Assembly: GCA_037179515.1 (NCBI GenBank)
Contig: JAXCGZ010000075.1
Coordinates: 47,501-111,500 of the forward strand
From: Halocaridina rubra
Taxonomy: Eukaryota > Arthropoda > Malacostraca > Decapoda > Atyidae
Reading direction: 5' to 3'
Length of the DNA stretch: 64,000 nt
Shown here: in pieces, positions 50,840-62,518 of the stretch
How the letters are laid out: each line of letters begins with the position of its first letter
How positions within the stretch are numbered: position 1 is the first letter of the stretch
The notes under the pieces: generated by a model
The model's database searches: none
Told to the model about the DNA's origin: nothing
The model's input: the letters and a program-made list of their open reading frames with translations, nothing else
Program-made: the position numbers and the translations under genes

Positions 50840-51546
50840 TTAATGAGGCCCCATCCCCTGATCTTCTGTCATTATCTTCTTTATCTCCCCTTTGTCTGGA
50901 AGAACTCTGTAATGAAAATTTTTCTTCTCTTCTTCATTTCTTTCATCATTTAACCTTCTTGCCTCTTGCAACAAGTTTTTGATCTTTCCCATCTCTTCCT
51001 GTGTTCTGTATCGTCTAATGAACACTTCTTTGAATTCTTGAAGGTCTTTTAGACTTTTTTTTCTCAACAATATTTCCCCACATGTTTCCCCTCTCTGAAA
51101 GGTTACTTTTGTTGGTCTCGGCTTTCCTTCCCTCGAATATTTACCTAGTTGGTGTATGTTTACAATATCCTCAGGACCACATACTACTCCAAGCTTTCTT
51201 ATCAGGTCTACAACCCTAGCTTTATTTTCTTCAAGTCTCCCCTGCCATGTTGGCTCCTGGGATTCGCTTATGCCTGAGATTACCACTGTCTTCTCCTTAT
51301 CAAGTGCCTGTCTGATGAGTGGGTTTGCCCTTTCCATCACAAAGTCTTTCATTTTTTCGATTACTGTCTCTTTATAGTCAACTGTTCGTATGTTTTCCAG
51401 TGCCACCACCTTTACAGCCTCTTTTACTGCCACATTCCCCTTTAGTGCATCAGCAAAGGAAGTTTTCATGGCATCATTTTCCATATTCAGCTCCTGGAAC
51501 TCTTTTCTGAACTGTTCAATGTTTTCCTTAATCTGGACATTCCAAG
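50840..51546 (-). pseudogene. ORF1 fragment of copy U
   Basis: About 230 open codons from the end of the coiled coil through the RRM-like domain to MGPH and stop. The 5' part is lost to truncation. The slippery heptamer is at 50915-50921. Confidence 0.85.
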
Positions 51547-54496
51547 TGTGATTACCTAATTGTGATTACCTAATTGTGTTTACGGGAAAGAGCCCAAAGC
51601 TTGTATCTTCCCGTCTCCTGATCGGTTCCATTTTAGACTTAGTGATACTTATCGTACCTGTCCTTAAAACTATGGATTGAGATAGCATTAACTACCTCCT
51701 CGCTTAGCCAATTCCAATTATCAACTACTCTTACACTGAAAAAGTATTTCCTTACATCCTGCAAAGAAGTTTTCTTACGAAGCTTCAAACTATGACCTCT
51801 AGTTCTAGAGCCAGCCATATCGAAATATCGATCCCTATCCACTCTATCATAACCATGAAGGAATTTAAAGACTGTCACCATATCCCCCCTTACTCTTCTA
51901 GCTTCGAGTGATGGCAAGTCTAATTCCCTCAGCCTCTCATCATAACTGAGATTGCGTATTTCTGGCACCAGTTTCGTGGCATGTCTTTGAACTTTTTCAA
52001 GCTTAGCTATGTGCTTTTTCAAGTGCGGATTCCAAAAGGGGGCTGCATATTCGAGTTTTGGCCTCACATAGGTTACATAAATATTTCTGAACATTTCCTT
52101 GTCCATGTACCTGAAGGCTACCCTTACATTTGATAAGAATGCATATGCTGCCCTTACTACGCCATTTATATGTATTTCTGGAGACAAATCTGCCAGTATG
52201 TTTACTCCTAGATCTCTCTCATTTTCTGTCTCTTGAAGTTGTACTCCAGCCACCGAGTAGTCAAGCTTGGGCCTTCTTGCACTTGTACCCATTCTCATTA
52301 CCTTACATTTTGAGGTATTGAATTTCATTAGCCACTTTTCTGACCACTCATGCAGATTATTTAGATCCTCCTGAAGTTCTCTACCATTGTTCTCGTTTTT
52401 TACTTTCTTCACAATCTTTGCATCATCTGCAAACATATTCATGAATGAATTTACAGACTCTGGTAGGTCATTTACATATACAAGGAACAAAAGTGGCCCT
52501 AAAACTGAACCCTGTGGAACTCCACTACTAACTCTTCTCCATTCAGACACTGAGTGTCTTACTCTAACCCTCAGTTCCCTTCCTTCTAAGTAAGTTTTTA
52601 TCCATTCCAAGACATTTCCACCTATTCTAGCCATTGATTGCAGCTTCCTAATAAGTCTCCCATGTGGAACAGTGTCAAACGCTTTCTGGAAGTCTAGGAA
52701 TATGCAATCTGCCCAGCCCTCTCTTTCCTGTAAGATTTGGCTTACCTCATCATAAAATTCTAATAAGTTTGTTACTGTTGATCTTCCTTCTCTGAAGCCA
52801 TGTTGCCTCACTGACAAAAAGTTGAAGGATTCCAAGTGAAGAGAGATATGTTTCCTTAGTAGTTTCTCCATAACTTTGCAAACTATGCTGGTCAAGGAAA
52901 CTGGTCTATAGTTCAGAGCTGTATCCCTCCTTCCCTTTTTGAAGATAGGTATCACATTTGCTTGTTTCCAGCATCTTGGAATCTCCCCCGACTCCAGTGA
53001 CTCCTTAAATATGATACTTAGTGCCACTGATATTGTGTTTGCGCATTTTTTAAGCACATGAGGGGATATGTCATCAGGACCTGTAGCTTTATGAACATCT
53101 AAATCCATCAGCGCTTTGCATACCTCTGTGGCTGTAAGGTTGATGTTCTCTAATACCGGCCCTTGAGCTTCTATCACTGCAATCTGAGGGGGTGGGGTAT
53201 TTTCTACTGTAAATACTGACTGAAACTCCTTGTTCAATTCTTTGCAGATCTCTTCGTCTGTCTCAGTGATGCTTCCATCCGCTCTCTTTAGCCTTAAAAC
53301 CTGTTCTTTTACCTTCAATTTTCTTCTGATAAAGCTGTGGAAAAGCTTGGGATTTTCTTTAGCCTTCCTGGTGATGTCCCTCTCATAATCTCTCTCTGCC
53401 TCTCTCCTTTTACTTAGGTAGTCATTTCTTGCTCTTTTGTAGGTTTGCCAGGCATTTATGTTTTTTCTCCTCCTATACCTTTTCCAGCATTTGTCTCTCC
53501 ACTCCTTAGCTCTTTTACACCCATTATCGAACCATTTCTCTCTGGCATGAATTACACCTACTTTGGTGACAGGTATGCAGCAATCTACTATCTTCCCATA
53601 TTTCTCACAAAAGATGTCATACATTTCTTGTACATCTTTGTTGTAAAATAAGGTTCTCCAGTCAATAACTGCAAAAAGCTCATTCATTTTGATGTAATCT
53701 CCTTTCGGATAGTTCCTCCTCATGTCCTCAGTGCCTCTACTCTCAGGAAGAATGTCTTCAATGATATACTCCATCAACAACACACAGTGGTCACTCTTTC
53801 CAATTGGTGGTTCATACTCAATATTTTCAATATCCAACACATTATCTGTGAACACTAGATCAAGTAGTGATGGCTCATCCCCACCCCTGGCTCTTGTTGG
53901 TTCCATTACATGTTGGTGTAGGAAATTCCCTTGTACGCAATCTAGGAATCTTGCCCCAAATGAGTCCTCACCACTGTGTGGGTCAAGATTTATCCAATCT
54001 ATCTCTTTATGATTAAAGTCTCCCATAATCAAAATCCTACATTTTTTCTCCCGTGCCATGTTGACAACTGAGTTTATGACTTCAATAGTACCTATATGAC
54101 TTTCCTCATAAACTTCAAGCCTATTTTGGTTCCTTGGTGGGTTGTATACAACAGTTATTATAATGCTCTCTGACCCAGTATTTATGCGAGCAACAAGAAA
54201 TTCCCTGAACTCACTTTCTATAGCCAAGTTTATTTCTTCAACTTGAATCCTCTCACTTATGAGCAGTGCTATCCCTCCACCAGTCCTCTCAGATCTTTCA
54301 ACCCTTAGTATTCTGAAGCCCTTAGGAAAAACTGTGACACTGTTTATGTCCTCGCTCAACTTAGTCTCTGTAATTGCTACTATATCTGCCTTACTGTTGT
54401 GAATCCTATCTTTTAATTCTACTGCCTTACCAGCTAATCCATCAGCATTTGTGTATAACAATCTTAATGAGGCCCCATCCCCTGATCTTCTGTCAT

Positions 54497-54499
<3 letters not shown>
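51546..54499 (-). mobile_element. LINE copy V, intact ORF2
   Basis: From two tail units and the hairpin to a 5' truncation 11 codons before the ORF1 stop (ATAATGACAGAAG), where (TG)n follows directly. It carries essentially only ORF2 and the 3' UTR. Confidence 0.95.
51639..54461 (-). CDS. LINE ORF2: endonuclease-reverse transcriptase
   Basis: 940 open codons counted from a TTG; ORF2 cuts target DNA and reverse-transcribes element RNA at the nick. EEP/APE-type endonuclease: TNADGL at the start, GDFN with D148/N150, SDH with D224/H225. RT: motif A D590, GVPQG at 647-651, FADD at 677-680. The C-terminal domain occupies the last ~105 residues. No stop or shift is seen, so the enzyme could be active if translated. 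As in F there is no AUG ahead of the endonuclease. Here ORF1 is gone, so a frameshift route is impossible for this copy; only non-AUG initiation or readthrough from outside could express it. Confidence 0.93.
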   Translation of the reverse strand: MLYTNADGLAGKAVELKDRIHNSKADIVAITETKLSEDINSVTVFPKGFRILRVERSERTGGGIALLISERIQVEEINLAIESEFREFLVARINTGSESIIITVVYNPPRNQNRLEVYEESHIGTIEVINSVVNMAREKKCRILIMGDFNHKEIDWINLDPHSGEDSFGARFLDCVQGNFLHQHVMEPTRARGGDEPSLLDLVFTDNVLDIENIEYEPPIGKSDHCVLLMEYIIEDILPESRGTEDMRRNYPKGDYIKMNELFAVIDWRTLFYNKDVQEMYDIFCEKYGKIVDCCIPVTKVGVIHAREKWFDNGCKRAKEWRDKCWKRYRRRKNINAWQTYKRARNDYLSKRREAERDYERDITRKAKENPKLFHSFIRRKLKVKEQVLRLKRADGSITETDEEICKELNKEFQSVFTVENTPPPQIAVIEAQGPVLENINLTATEVCKALMDLDVHKATGPDDISPHVLKKCANTISVALSIIFKESLESGEIPRCWKQANVIPIFKKGRRDTALNYRPVSLTSIVCKVMEKLLRKHISLHLESFNFLSVRQHGFREGRSTVTNLLEFYDEVSQILQEREGWADCIFLDFQKAFDTVPHGRLIRKLQSMARIGGNVLEWIKTYLEGRELRVRVRHSVSEWRRVSSGVPQGSVLGPLLFLVYVNDLPESVNSFMNMFADDAKIVKKVKNENNGRELQEDLNNLHEWSEKWLMKFNTSKCKVMRMGTSARRPKLDYSVAGVQLQETENERDLGVNILADLSPEIHINGVVRAAYAFLSNVRVAFRYMDKEMFRNIYVTYVRPKLEYAAPFWNPHLKKHIAKLEKVQRHATKLVPEIRNLSYDERLRELDLPSLEARRVRGDMVTVFKFLHGYDRVDRDRYFDMAGSRTRGHSLKLRKKTSLQDVRKYFFSVRVVDNWNWLSEEVVNAISIHSFKDRYDKYH

Positions 54500-54558
<59 letters not shown>
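54499..54558. repeat. (TG)n between copies V and R1
   Basis: About 30 TG units joining the 5' end of V to the tail of R1. Confidence 0.97.
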
Positions 54559-54559
<1 letters not shown>

Positions 54560-55862
54560 TTACCTAATTGTTTTTATGGGAAAGAGATCAAAGCTCGTAT
54601 CTTCCCGTCTCCTGATCGCTTCCATTTTATGCATAGTGATACTTATCATACCTGTCCTTAAAACTATTGATTGAGATAGCATTAACTACCTCCTCGCTTA
54701 ACGAATTCCAATTGTCAACTACTCTTACACTGAAAAAGTATTTCCTTACATCCTGCAAAGAAATTTTCTTATGAAACTTCAAACTATGACCTCTAGTTCT
54801 AGAACCAGCCATATCAAAATATCGATTCCTATCCACTCCATCATAACCATGAAGGAATTTAAAGACTGTGACCATATCCCCTGTCAGTCTTCTAGCTTCG
54901 AGTGATGGTAAGTCTAATTCCCTCAGCCTGTCATCATAACTGAGATTATGTAATTCTGGCACCAGTTTCGTGGCATGTCTTTGAACTTTTTCAAGCTTAG
55001 CTATGTGCTTTTTCAAGTGCGGATTCCAAAAGGGGGCTGCATATTCGAGTTTTGGCCTCACTTAGGTTACATAAATATTTCTGAACATTTCCTTGTCCAT
55101 GTACCTCAAGGCTACCCTTACATTTGATAAGAATGCATATGCTGCCCTTACTATGCCATTTGTATGTATTTCTGGAGACAAATCTGCTAGTATGTTTACT
55201 CCTAGATCTCTCTCATTTTCTGTCTCTTGAAGTTGTACTCCAGCCACCGAGTAGTCAAGCTTGGGCCTTTTTGCACTTGTACCCATTTTCATTACCTTAC
55301 ATTTTGAAGTATTAAATTTCATTAACCACTTTTCTGACCACTCGTGCAGACTATTTGGATCTTCCTGAAGTTCTCTACAATTGTTCTCGTTTCCTACTTT
55401 CTTCACAATCTTTGCATCATCTGCAAACATATTCATGAATGAATTTACAGACTCTGGTAGATCATTTACATATACAAGGAACAAAAGTGGCCCTAAAACT
55501 GAGCCCTGTGGAACTCCACTACTAACTCTTCTCCATTCAGACTGAGTATCTTACTCTAACCCTCTGTTCCCTTCTTCTAAGTAAGTTTTTATCCATTCCA
55601 AGACATTTCCACCTATTCTAGCCATTGCTTGCAGCTTCCTAATAAGTCTCCCATGTGGATCAGTGTCAAACGCTTTCTGAAAGTCTAGCAATATGCAATC
55701 TGCCCATCCCTCTCTTTCCTGTAAGATTCAGCTTATCTCATCATAAAATTCTAATAATCTTCTTACTGTTGATCTTCCTTCTCTGAAGCCATGTTGCCTC
55801 ACTGACAAAAAGTTGAAGGACTCCAAGTGAAGAAAGATATGTTTCCTTAGTAGTTTCTCCAT
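54556..55862 (-). mobile_element. LINE copy R1, tandem unit 1
   Basis: A 3' part of the element, truncated at TTTCTCCAT in the RT fingers. It shares derived variants with R2 and R3 (e.g. CTAGCAATATG, ATTCAGCTTA). It has one tail unit with a TTTTTATGGG variant. The frame is broken near 55062 and 55485. Confidence 0.92.
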
Positions 55863-55866
55863 GTGT

Positions 55867-57192
55867 GTGATTACCTAATTGTGATTACCTAATTGTGTTT
55901 ACGGGAAAGAGTCCAAAACTCGTATCTTCCCGTCTCCTGATCGCTTCCATTTTATACTTAGTGATACTTATCTTACCTATCCTTAAAACAATGGATCGAG
56001 ATAGCATTAACTACCTCCTCGCTTAACGAATTCCACTTATCAACTACTCTTACACTGACAGAGTATTTCCTTACATCCTGCAAAGAAGTTTCTTACAAAG
56101 CTTCAAACTATGACCTCTAGTTCTAGAGCCAGCCATATAAAAATATCGATTCCTATCCACTCTGTCATAACCATGAAGAAATTTATAGACCGCCACCATA
56201 TCCCCCCTCAATCTTCTAGCTTCGAGTGATGGTATGTCTAATTCCCTCAACCTCTCTCATCATAACTGATATTGTGTATTTCTAGCACTAGTTTCGTGGT
56301 ATGTCTTTGAACTTTTTCAAGCTTAGCTATGTGCTTTTTCAAGTGCGGATTCCAAAAGGGGGCTGCATATTCGAGTTTTCGCCTCAGATAGGTTTCATAA
56401 ATATGTGTGAACATTTCCATGTCTATGTGCTTGAAGGCTACCCTTACATTTGATAAGAATGCATATGCTGCCCTTACTATGCCATTTATATGTATTTCTG
56501 GAGACAAATCTGCTAGTATGTTTACTCCTAGATCTCTCTCATTTTCTGTCTCTTGAAGTTGTACTCCAGCCACCGAGTAGTCAAGCTTGGGCCTTCTTGC
56601 ACTTGTACCCATTCTCATTACCTTACATTTTGAAGTATTGAATTTCATTAACCACTTTTCTGACCACTCATGCAGACTATTTAGATCTTCCTGAAGTTCT
56701 CCACAATTGTTCTCGTTTCCTACTTTCTTCACAATCTTTCCATCATCTGCAAACATATTCATGAGTGAATTTACAGACTCTGGTAGGTCATTTACATATA
56801 CAAGGAACGAAAGTGGCCCTAAAACTGAGCACTGTGGAACTCCACTTCTAACTCTTCTCCATTCAGACACTGATTGTCTTACTCTAACCCTTAGTTCCCT
56901 TCCTTCTAAGTAAGTTTTTATCCATCTCAAGACATTTCCACCTTTTCTAGCCATTGCTTGCAGCTTCCTAATAAGTCTCAAATATGGATCAGTGTCAGGC
57001 GCTTTCTGGAAGTCTAGCAATATGCAATCGGCCTATCCCTCTCTTTCCTGCAAGATTCAGCTTACCTCATCATAAAATTCTAATAAGTTTGTTACTGTTG
57101 ATCTACCTTCTCTGAAGCCATGTTGCCTCACTGACAAAAAGTTGAAAGACTCCAATTGAAGAGAGATATGTTTCCTTAATAGTTTCTCCATG
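55867..57192 (-). mobile_element. LINE copy R2, tandem unit 2
   Basis: It has the same truncation point as R1 and is almost identical to R3. The RT frame 56247-57020 has shared inactivating changes: FADD followed by G for A, FQKAPDTD for FQKAFDTV, and VPQCS for VPQGS. A CT duplication near 56252 shifts the rest. Confidence 0.92.
56247..57020 (-). pseudogene. RT fragment of R2
   Basis: About 257 codons. Motif A is APDTD and motif B is VPQCS, so the substrate-binding and catalytic neighbourhoods are altered. The two Asp of FADD remain. Not expected to be active. Confidence 0.8.
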
Positions 57193-57195
57193 AGT

Positions 57196-58519
57196 GTGAT
57201 TACCTAATTGTGATTACCTAATTGTGTTTATGGGAAAGAGTCCAAAACTCGTATCTTCCCGTCTCCTGATCGGTTCCATTTTATACTTAGTGATACTTAT
57301 CTTACCTATCCTTAAAACAATGGATCGAGATAGCATTAACTACCTCCTCGCTTAACGAATTCCAGTTATCAACTACTCTTACACTGACAGAGTATTTCCT
57401 TACATCCTGCAAAGAAGTTTCTTACGAAGCTTCAAACTATGACTTCTAGTTCTAGAGCCAGCCATATAAAAATATCGATCCCTATCCACTCTGTCATAAC
57501 CATGAAGAAATTTATAGACCGCCACCATATCCCCCCTCAATCTTCTAGCTTCGAGTGATGGTATGTCTAATTCCCTCAACCTCTCATCATAACTGATATT
57601 GTGTATTTCTAGCACTAGTTTCGTGGTATGTCTTTGAACTTTTTCAAGCTTAGCTATGTGCTTTTTCAAGTGCGGATTCCAAAAGGGGGCTGCATATTCG
57701 AGTTTTGGCCTCAGATAGGTTTCATAAATATGTGTGAACATTTCCATGTCTATGTGCTTGAAGGCTACCCTTACATTTGATAAGAATGCATATGCTGCCC
57801 TTAATATGCCATTTATATGTATTTCTGGAGACAAATCTGCTAGTATGTTTACTCCTAGATCTCTCTCATATTCTGTCTCTTGAAGTTGTACTCCAGCCAC
57901 CGAGTAGTCAAGCTTGGGCCTTCTTGCACTTGTACCCATTCTCATTACCTTACATTTTGAAGTATTGAATTTCATTAACCACTTTTCTGACCACTCATGC
58001 AGACTATTTAGATCTTGCTGAAGTTCTCTACAATTGTTCTCGTTTCCTACTTTCTTCACAATCTTTCCATCATCTGCAAACATATTCATGAGTGAATTTA
58101 CAGACTCTGGTAGGTCATTTACATATACAAGGAACGAAAGTGGCCCTAAAACTGAGCACTGTGGAACTCCACTTCTAACTCTTCTCCATTCAGACACTGA
58201 TTGTCTTACTCTAACCCTCAGTTCCCTTCCTTCTAAGTAAGTTTTTATCCATCTCAAGACATTTCCACCTTTTCTAGCCATTGCTTGCAGCTTCCTAATA
58301 AGTCTCAAATATGGATCAGTGTCAGGCGCTTTCTGGAAGTCTAGCAATATGCAATCGGCCTATCCCTCTCTTTCCTGCAAGATTCAGCTTACCTCATCAT
58401 AAAATTCTAATAAGTTTGTTACTGTTGATCTACCTTCTCTGAAGCCATGTTGCCTCACTGACAAAAAGTTGAAAGACTCCAAGTGAAGAGAGATATGTTT
58501 CCTTAATAGTTTCTCCATG
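57196..58519 (-). mobile_element. LINE copy R3, tandem unit 3
   Basis: A near duplicate of R2, with the same damaged RT motifs and the same 5' junction CCATGAGTGTG. The RT frame (57400-58347, about 315 codons) extends further than in R2 because the CT duplication is absent. The next copy (S) starts immediately. Confidence 0.93.
57400..58347 (-). pseudogene. RT fragment of R3
   Basis: The same altered motifs as R2, ending in a frameshift (KLLCRM) near 57419 from a lost T. Shared changes show that R2 and R3 duplicated after inactivation. Confidence 0.82.
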
Positions 58520-58614
58520 AGTGTGATTACCTAATTGTGATTACCTAATTGTGTTTACGGGAAAGAGCCCAAAGCTCGTATCTTCCCGTCTTCCTGATCG
58601 GTTCCATTTTATAC

Positions 58615-61436
58615 TTAGTGATACTTATCATACCTGTCCTTAAAACTATGGATTGAGATAGCTTTAACTTCCTCCTCGCTTAGCCAATTCCAATTATCAA
58701 CTACTCTTACACTGAAAAAGTATTTCCTTACATCCTGCAAAGAAGTTTTCTTACGAAGCTTCAAACTATGACCTCTAGTTCTAGAGCCAGCCATATCAAA
58801 ATATCGATCCCTATCCACTCTACCATAACCATGAAGGAATTTAAAGACTGTCACCATATCCCCCCTCACTCTTCTAGCTTCGAGTGATGGTAAGTCTAAT
58901 TCCCTCAGCCTCTCATCATAACTGAGATTGCGTATTTCTGGCACCAGTTTCGTGGCATGTCTTTGAACTTTTTCAAGCTTAGCTATGTGCTTTTTCAAGT
59001 GCGGATTCCAAAAGGGGGCTGCATATTCGAGTTTTGGCCTCACATAGGTTACATAAATATTTCTGAACATTTCCTTGTCCATGTGCCTGAAGGCTACCCT
59101 TACATTTGATAAGAATGCATATGCTGCCCTTACTATGCCATTTATATGTATTTCTGGAGACAAATCTGCTAGTATGTTTACTCCTAGATCTCTCTCATTT
59201 TCTGTCTCTTGAAGTTGTACTCCAGCCACCGAGTAGTCAAGCTTGGGCCTTCTTGCACTTGTACCCATTCTCATTGCCTTACATTTTGAAGTGTTGAATT
59301 TCATTAGCCACTTTTCTGACCACTCATGCAGATTATTTAGATCCTCCTGAAGTTCTCTTCCATTGTTCTCGTTTTTTACTTTCTTCACAATCTTTGCATC
59401 ATCTGCAAACATATTCATGAATGAATTTACAGACTCTGGTAGGTCATTTACATATACAAGGAACAAAAGTGGCCCTAAAACTGAACCCTGTGGAACTCCA
59501 CTACTAACTCTTCTCCATTCAGACACTGAGTGTCTTACTCTAACCCTCTGTTCCCTTCCTTCTAGGTAATTTTTATCCATTCCAAAACATTTCCCCCTAT
59601 TCTAGCCATTGATTGCAGCTTCCTAATAAGTCTCCTATTTGGAACAGTGTCAAACGCTTTCTGGAAGTCTAGAAATATGCTATCTGCCCAGCCCTCTCTT
59701 TCCTGTAAGATTTGGCTTACCTCATCATAAAATTCTAATAAGTTTGTTACTGTTGATCTACCTTCTCTGAAGCCATGTTGCCTCACTGACAAAAAGTTGA
59801 AGGATTCCAAGTGAAGAGAGATATGTTTCCTTAGTAGTTTCTCCATAACTTTGCAAACTATACTGGTCAAGGAAACTGGTCTATAGTTCAGAGCCGTATC
59901 CCTCCTTCCCTTTTTGAAGATAGGTATCACATTTGCTTGTTTCCAGCATCTTGGAATCTCCCCCGACTCCAGTGACTCCTTAAATATGATACTTAGTGCC
60001 ACTGATATTGTGTTTGCGTATTTTTTAAGCACATGAGGGGATATGTCATCAGGACCTGTAGCTTTATGAACATCTAAATCCATCAGCGCTTTGCATACCT
60101 CTGTGGCTGTAAGGTTGATGTTCTCTAATACCGGCCCTTGAGCTTCTATCACTGCAATCTGAGGGGGTGGGGTATTTTCTACTGTAAATACTGACTGAAA
60201 CTCCTTGTTCAATTCTTTGCAGATCTCTTCATCCGTCTCAGTGATGCTTCCATCCGCTCTCTTTAGCCTTAAAACCTGTTCTTTTACCTTCAGTTTTCCT
60301 CTGATAAAGCTGTGGAATAGCTTGGGATTTTCTTTAGCCTTCCTGGTGATGTCCCTCTCATAGTCTCTCTCTGCCTCTCTCTTTTTACTTAGGTAGTCAT
60401 TTCTTGCTCTTTTGTAGGTTTGCCAGGCATTTATGTTTTTTCTCCTCCTATACCTTTTCCAGCATTTGTCTCTCCACTCCTTAGCTCTTATACACCCATT
60501 ATCGAACCATTTCTCTCTGGCATGAATTACACCTACTTTGGTGACAGGTATGCAGCAATCTACTATCTTCCCATATTTCTCACAAAAGATGTCATACATT
60601 TCTTGTACAGATTTGTTGTAAAATAAGGTTCTCCAGTCAATAACTGCAAAAAGCTCATTCATTTTGATGTAATCTCCTTTCGGATAGTTCCTCCTCATGT
60701 CCTCAGTGCCTCTACTCTCAGGAAGAATATCTTCAATGATATACTCCATCAACAACACACAGTGGTCACTCTTTCCAATTGGTGGTTCATACTCAATTTT
60801 TTCAATATCAAACACATTATCTGTGAACACTAGATCAAGTAGTGATGGCTCATCCCCACCCCTGGCCCTTGTTGGTTCCATTACATGTTGGTGTAGGAAA
60901 TTCCCTTGTACGCAATCTAGGAATCTTGCCCCGAACGAGTCCTCACCACTGTGTGGGTCAAGATTTATCCAATCTATCTCTTTATGATTAAAGTCTCCCA
61001 TAATCAAAATCCTACATTTTTTTTCCCGCGCCATGTTAACAACTGAGTTTATGACTTCAATAGTACCTATATGACTTTCCTCATAAACTTCAAGCCTATT
61101 TTGGTTCCTTGGTGGGTTGTATACAACAGTTATTATAATGCTCTCTGACCCAGTATTTATGCGAGCAACAAGAAATTCCTTGAACTCACTTTCTATAGCC
61201 AAGTTTATTTATTCGACTTAAATCCTTTCACTTATGAGCAGTGCTATCCCTCCACCAGTCCTCTCAGATCTTTCAACCCTTAGTATTCTGAAGCCCTTAG
61301 GAAAAACTGTGACACTGTTTATGTCCTCACTCAACTTAGTCTCTGAAATTGCTACTATATCTGCCTTACTGTTGTGAATCCTATCTTTTAATTCTACTGC
61401 CTTACCAGCTAATCCATCAGCATTTGTGTATAACAA
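58615..61436 (-). pseudogene. ORF2 of full-length copy S, broken
   Basis: Collinear with F and V through endonuclease (GDFN, SDH), RT (motif A, GVPQGS, FADD) and C-terminal domain. Lesions are two stops three codons apart in the endonuclease (RIQVEEIN region, about 61205-61220: CAA and GAA both to TAA) and a 1-bp loss near 59570 in the WIKTYLEG segment. Element RNA from S could supply ORF1 but not ORF2. Confidence 0.92.
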
Positions 61437-61438
61437 TC

Positions 61439-62518
61439 TTAAGGAGGCCCCATCCCCTGATCTTCTGTCATTATCTTCTTTATCTCCCCTTTGTCTGGAA
61501 GAACTCTGTAATGAAAATTTTTCTTCTCTTCTTCATTTCTTTCATCATTTAACCTTCTTGCCTCTTGCAACAAGTTTTTGATCTTTCCCATCTCTTCCTG
61601 TGTTCTGTATTGTCTAATGAACACTTCTTTGAATTCTTGAAGGTCTTTTAGACTTTTTTTTCTCAACAATATTTCCCTACATGTTTCCCCTCTCTGAAAG
61701 GTTACTTTTGTTGGTCTCGGCTTTCCTTCCCTCGAATATTTACCTAGTTGGTGTATGTTTACAATATCCTCAGGACCACATACTACTCCAAGCTTTCTTA
61801 TCAGGTCTACAACCCTAGCTTTATTTTCTTTAAGTCTCCCCTGCCATGTTGGCTCCTGGGACTCGCTTATGCCTGAGATTACCACTGTCTTCTCCTTATC
61901 AAGTGCCTGTCTGATGAGTGGGTTTGCCCTTTCCATCACAACGTCTTTCATTTTTTCGATTACTGTCTCTTTATAGTCAACTGTTTGTATGTTTTCCAGT
62001 GCCACCACCTTTACAGCCTCTTTTACTGCCACATTCCCCTTTAGTGCATCAGCAAAGGAAGTTTTCATGGCATCATTTTCCATATTCAGCTCCTGGAACT
62101 CTTTTCTGAACTGTTCAATGTTTTCCTTAATCTGGACATTCCAAGCAGCAATCTCATCTCTCTTAGAAGAGAGCAGTGAACTAACATCTAATTCCTTTAG
62201 GTTGTCATTCAGCTGTTTGTTTTTATCTTCTTGTTTAGAAAGTCTAGATTCTAGTTGACTCTTTTCCCCTTCCAGCTTCTTTATTCTTTTTTCTAGTTCC
62301 TTTCTCTCCTGCCCTTGTGCTTTATTTGCTTCCTCCAAAGATCTTATTTGCTCTCTGAGTGTTTCATTCTCTTTCATTTCTCCATCCATATTCTGAATTT
62401 TATCATCAAGACTTATAACCATTGCCTCTAAATTCTTGATTTTCTGTTTAAATCTCCTGATGGCTACCCCTCCTACCGACCCATGGATGGGAGAGGTTTG
62501 GGACAGAGATGGCGTCAT
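61439..62518 (-). CDS. LINE ORF1 protein (coiled coil + RRM-like)
   Basis: 359 codons from an ATG with upstream stops to a natural stop. Family ORF1 proteins bind element RNA and form particles with ORF2. An amphipathic coiled coil at about 22-145 is rich in Glu, Lys and Leu. An RRM-like domain at about 211-290 runs VVISGI ... IVNIHQLGKY ... RPTKVTF. A basic/acidic C-terminus at 291-359 contains KKNF (332-335), which encodes the slippery heptamer. No CCHC knuckle is seen. The layout resembles L1-type ORF1, although the ORF2 is CR1-like. It is the only complete ORF1 here. Confidence 0.88.
   Translation of the reverse strand: MTPSLSQTSPIHGSVGGVAIRRFKQKIKNLEAMVISLDDKIQNMDGEMKENETLREQIRSLEEANKAQGQERKELEKRIKKLEGEKSQLESRLSKQEDKNKQLNDNLKELDVSSLLSSKRDEIAAWNVQIKENIEQFRKEFQELNMENDAMKTSFADALKGNVAVKEAVKVVALENIQTVDYKETVIEKMKDVVMERANPLIRQALDKEKTVVISGISESQEPTWQGRLKENKARVVDLIRKLGVVCGPEDIVNIHQLGKYSREGKPRPTKVTFQRGETCREILLRKKSLKDLQEFKEVFIRQYRTQEEMGKIKNLLQEARRLNDERNEEEKKNFHYRVLPDKGEIKKIMTEDQGMGPP

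Larger units (their letters stand above)
47918..51546 (-). mobile_element. LINE copy U, nearly complete ORF region
   Basis: Two tail units, hairpin, whole ORF2 and ORF1 back to the WNVQIKEN region. The truncated 5' end directly meets the tail of copy V. It is young by near-identity but ORF2 has three lesions. Confidence 0.94.

Noticed and set aside
57400..58347. R3 RT as a functional variant with a changed active site
   Set aside because: Changes APDTD and VPQCS hit invariant RT positions and are shared only by its tandem sister; decay is the simpler reading.
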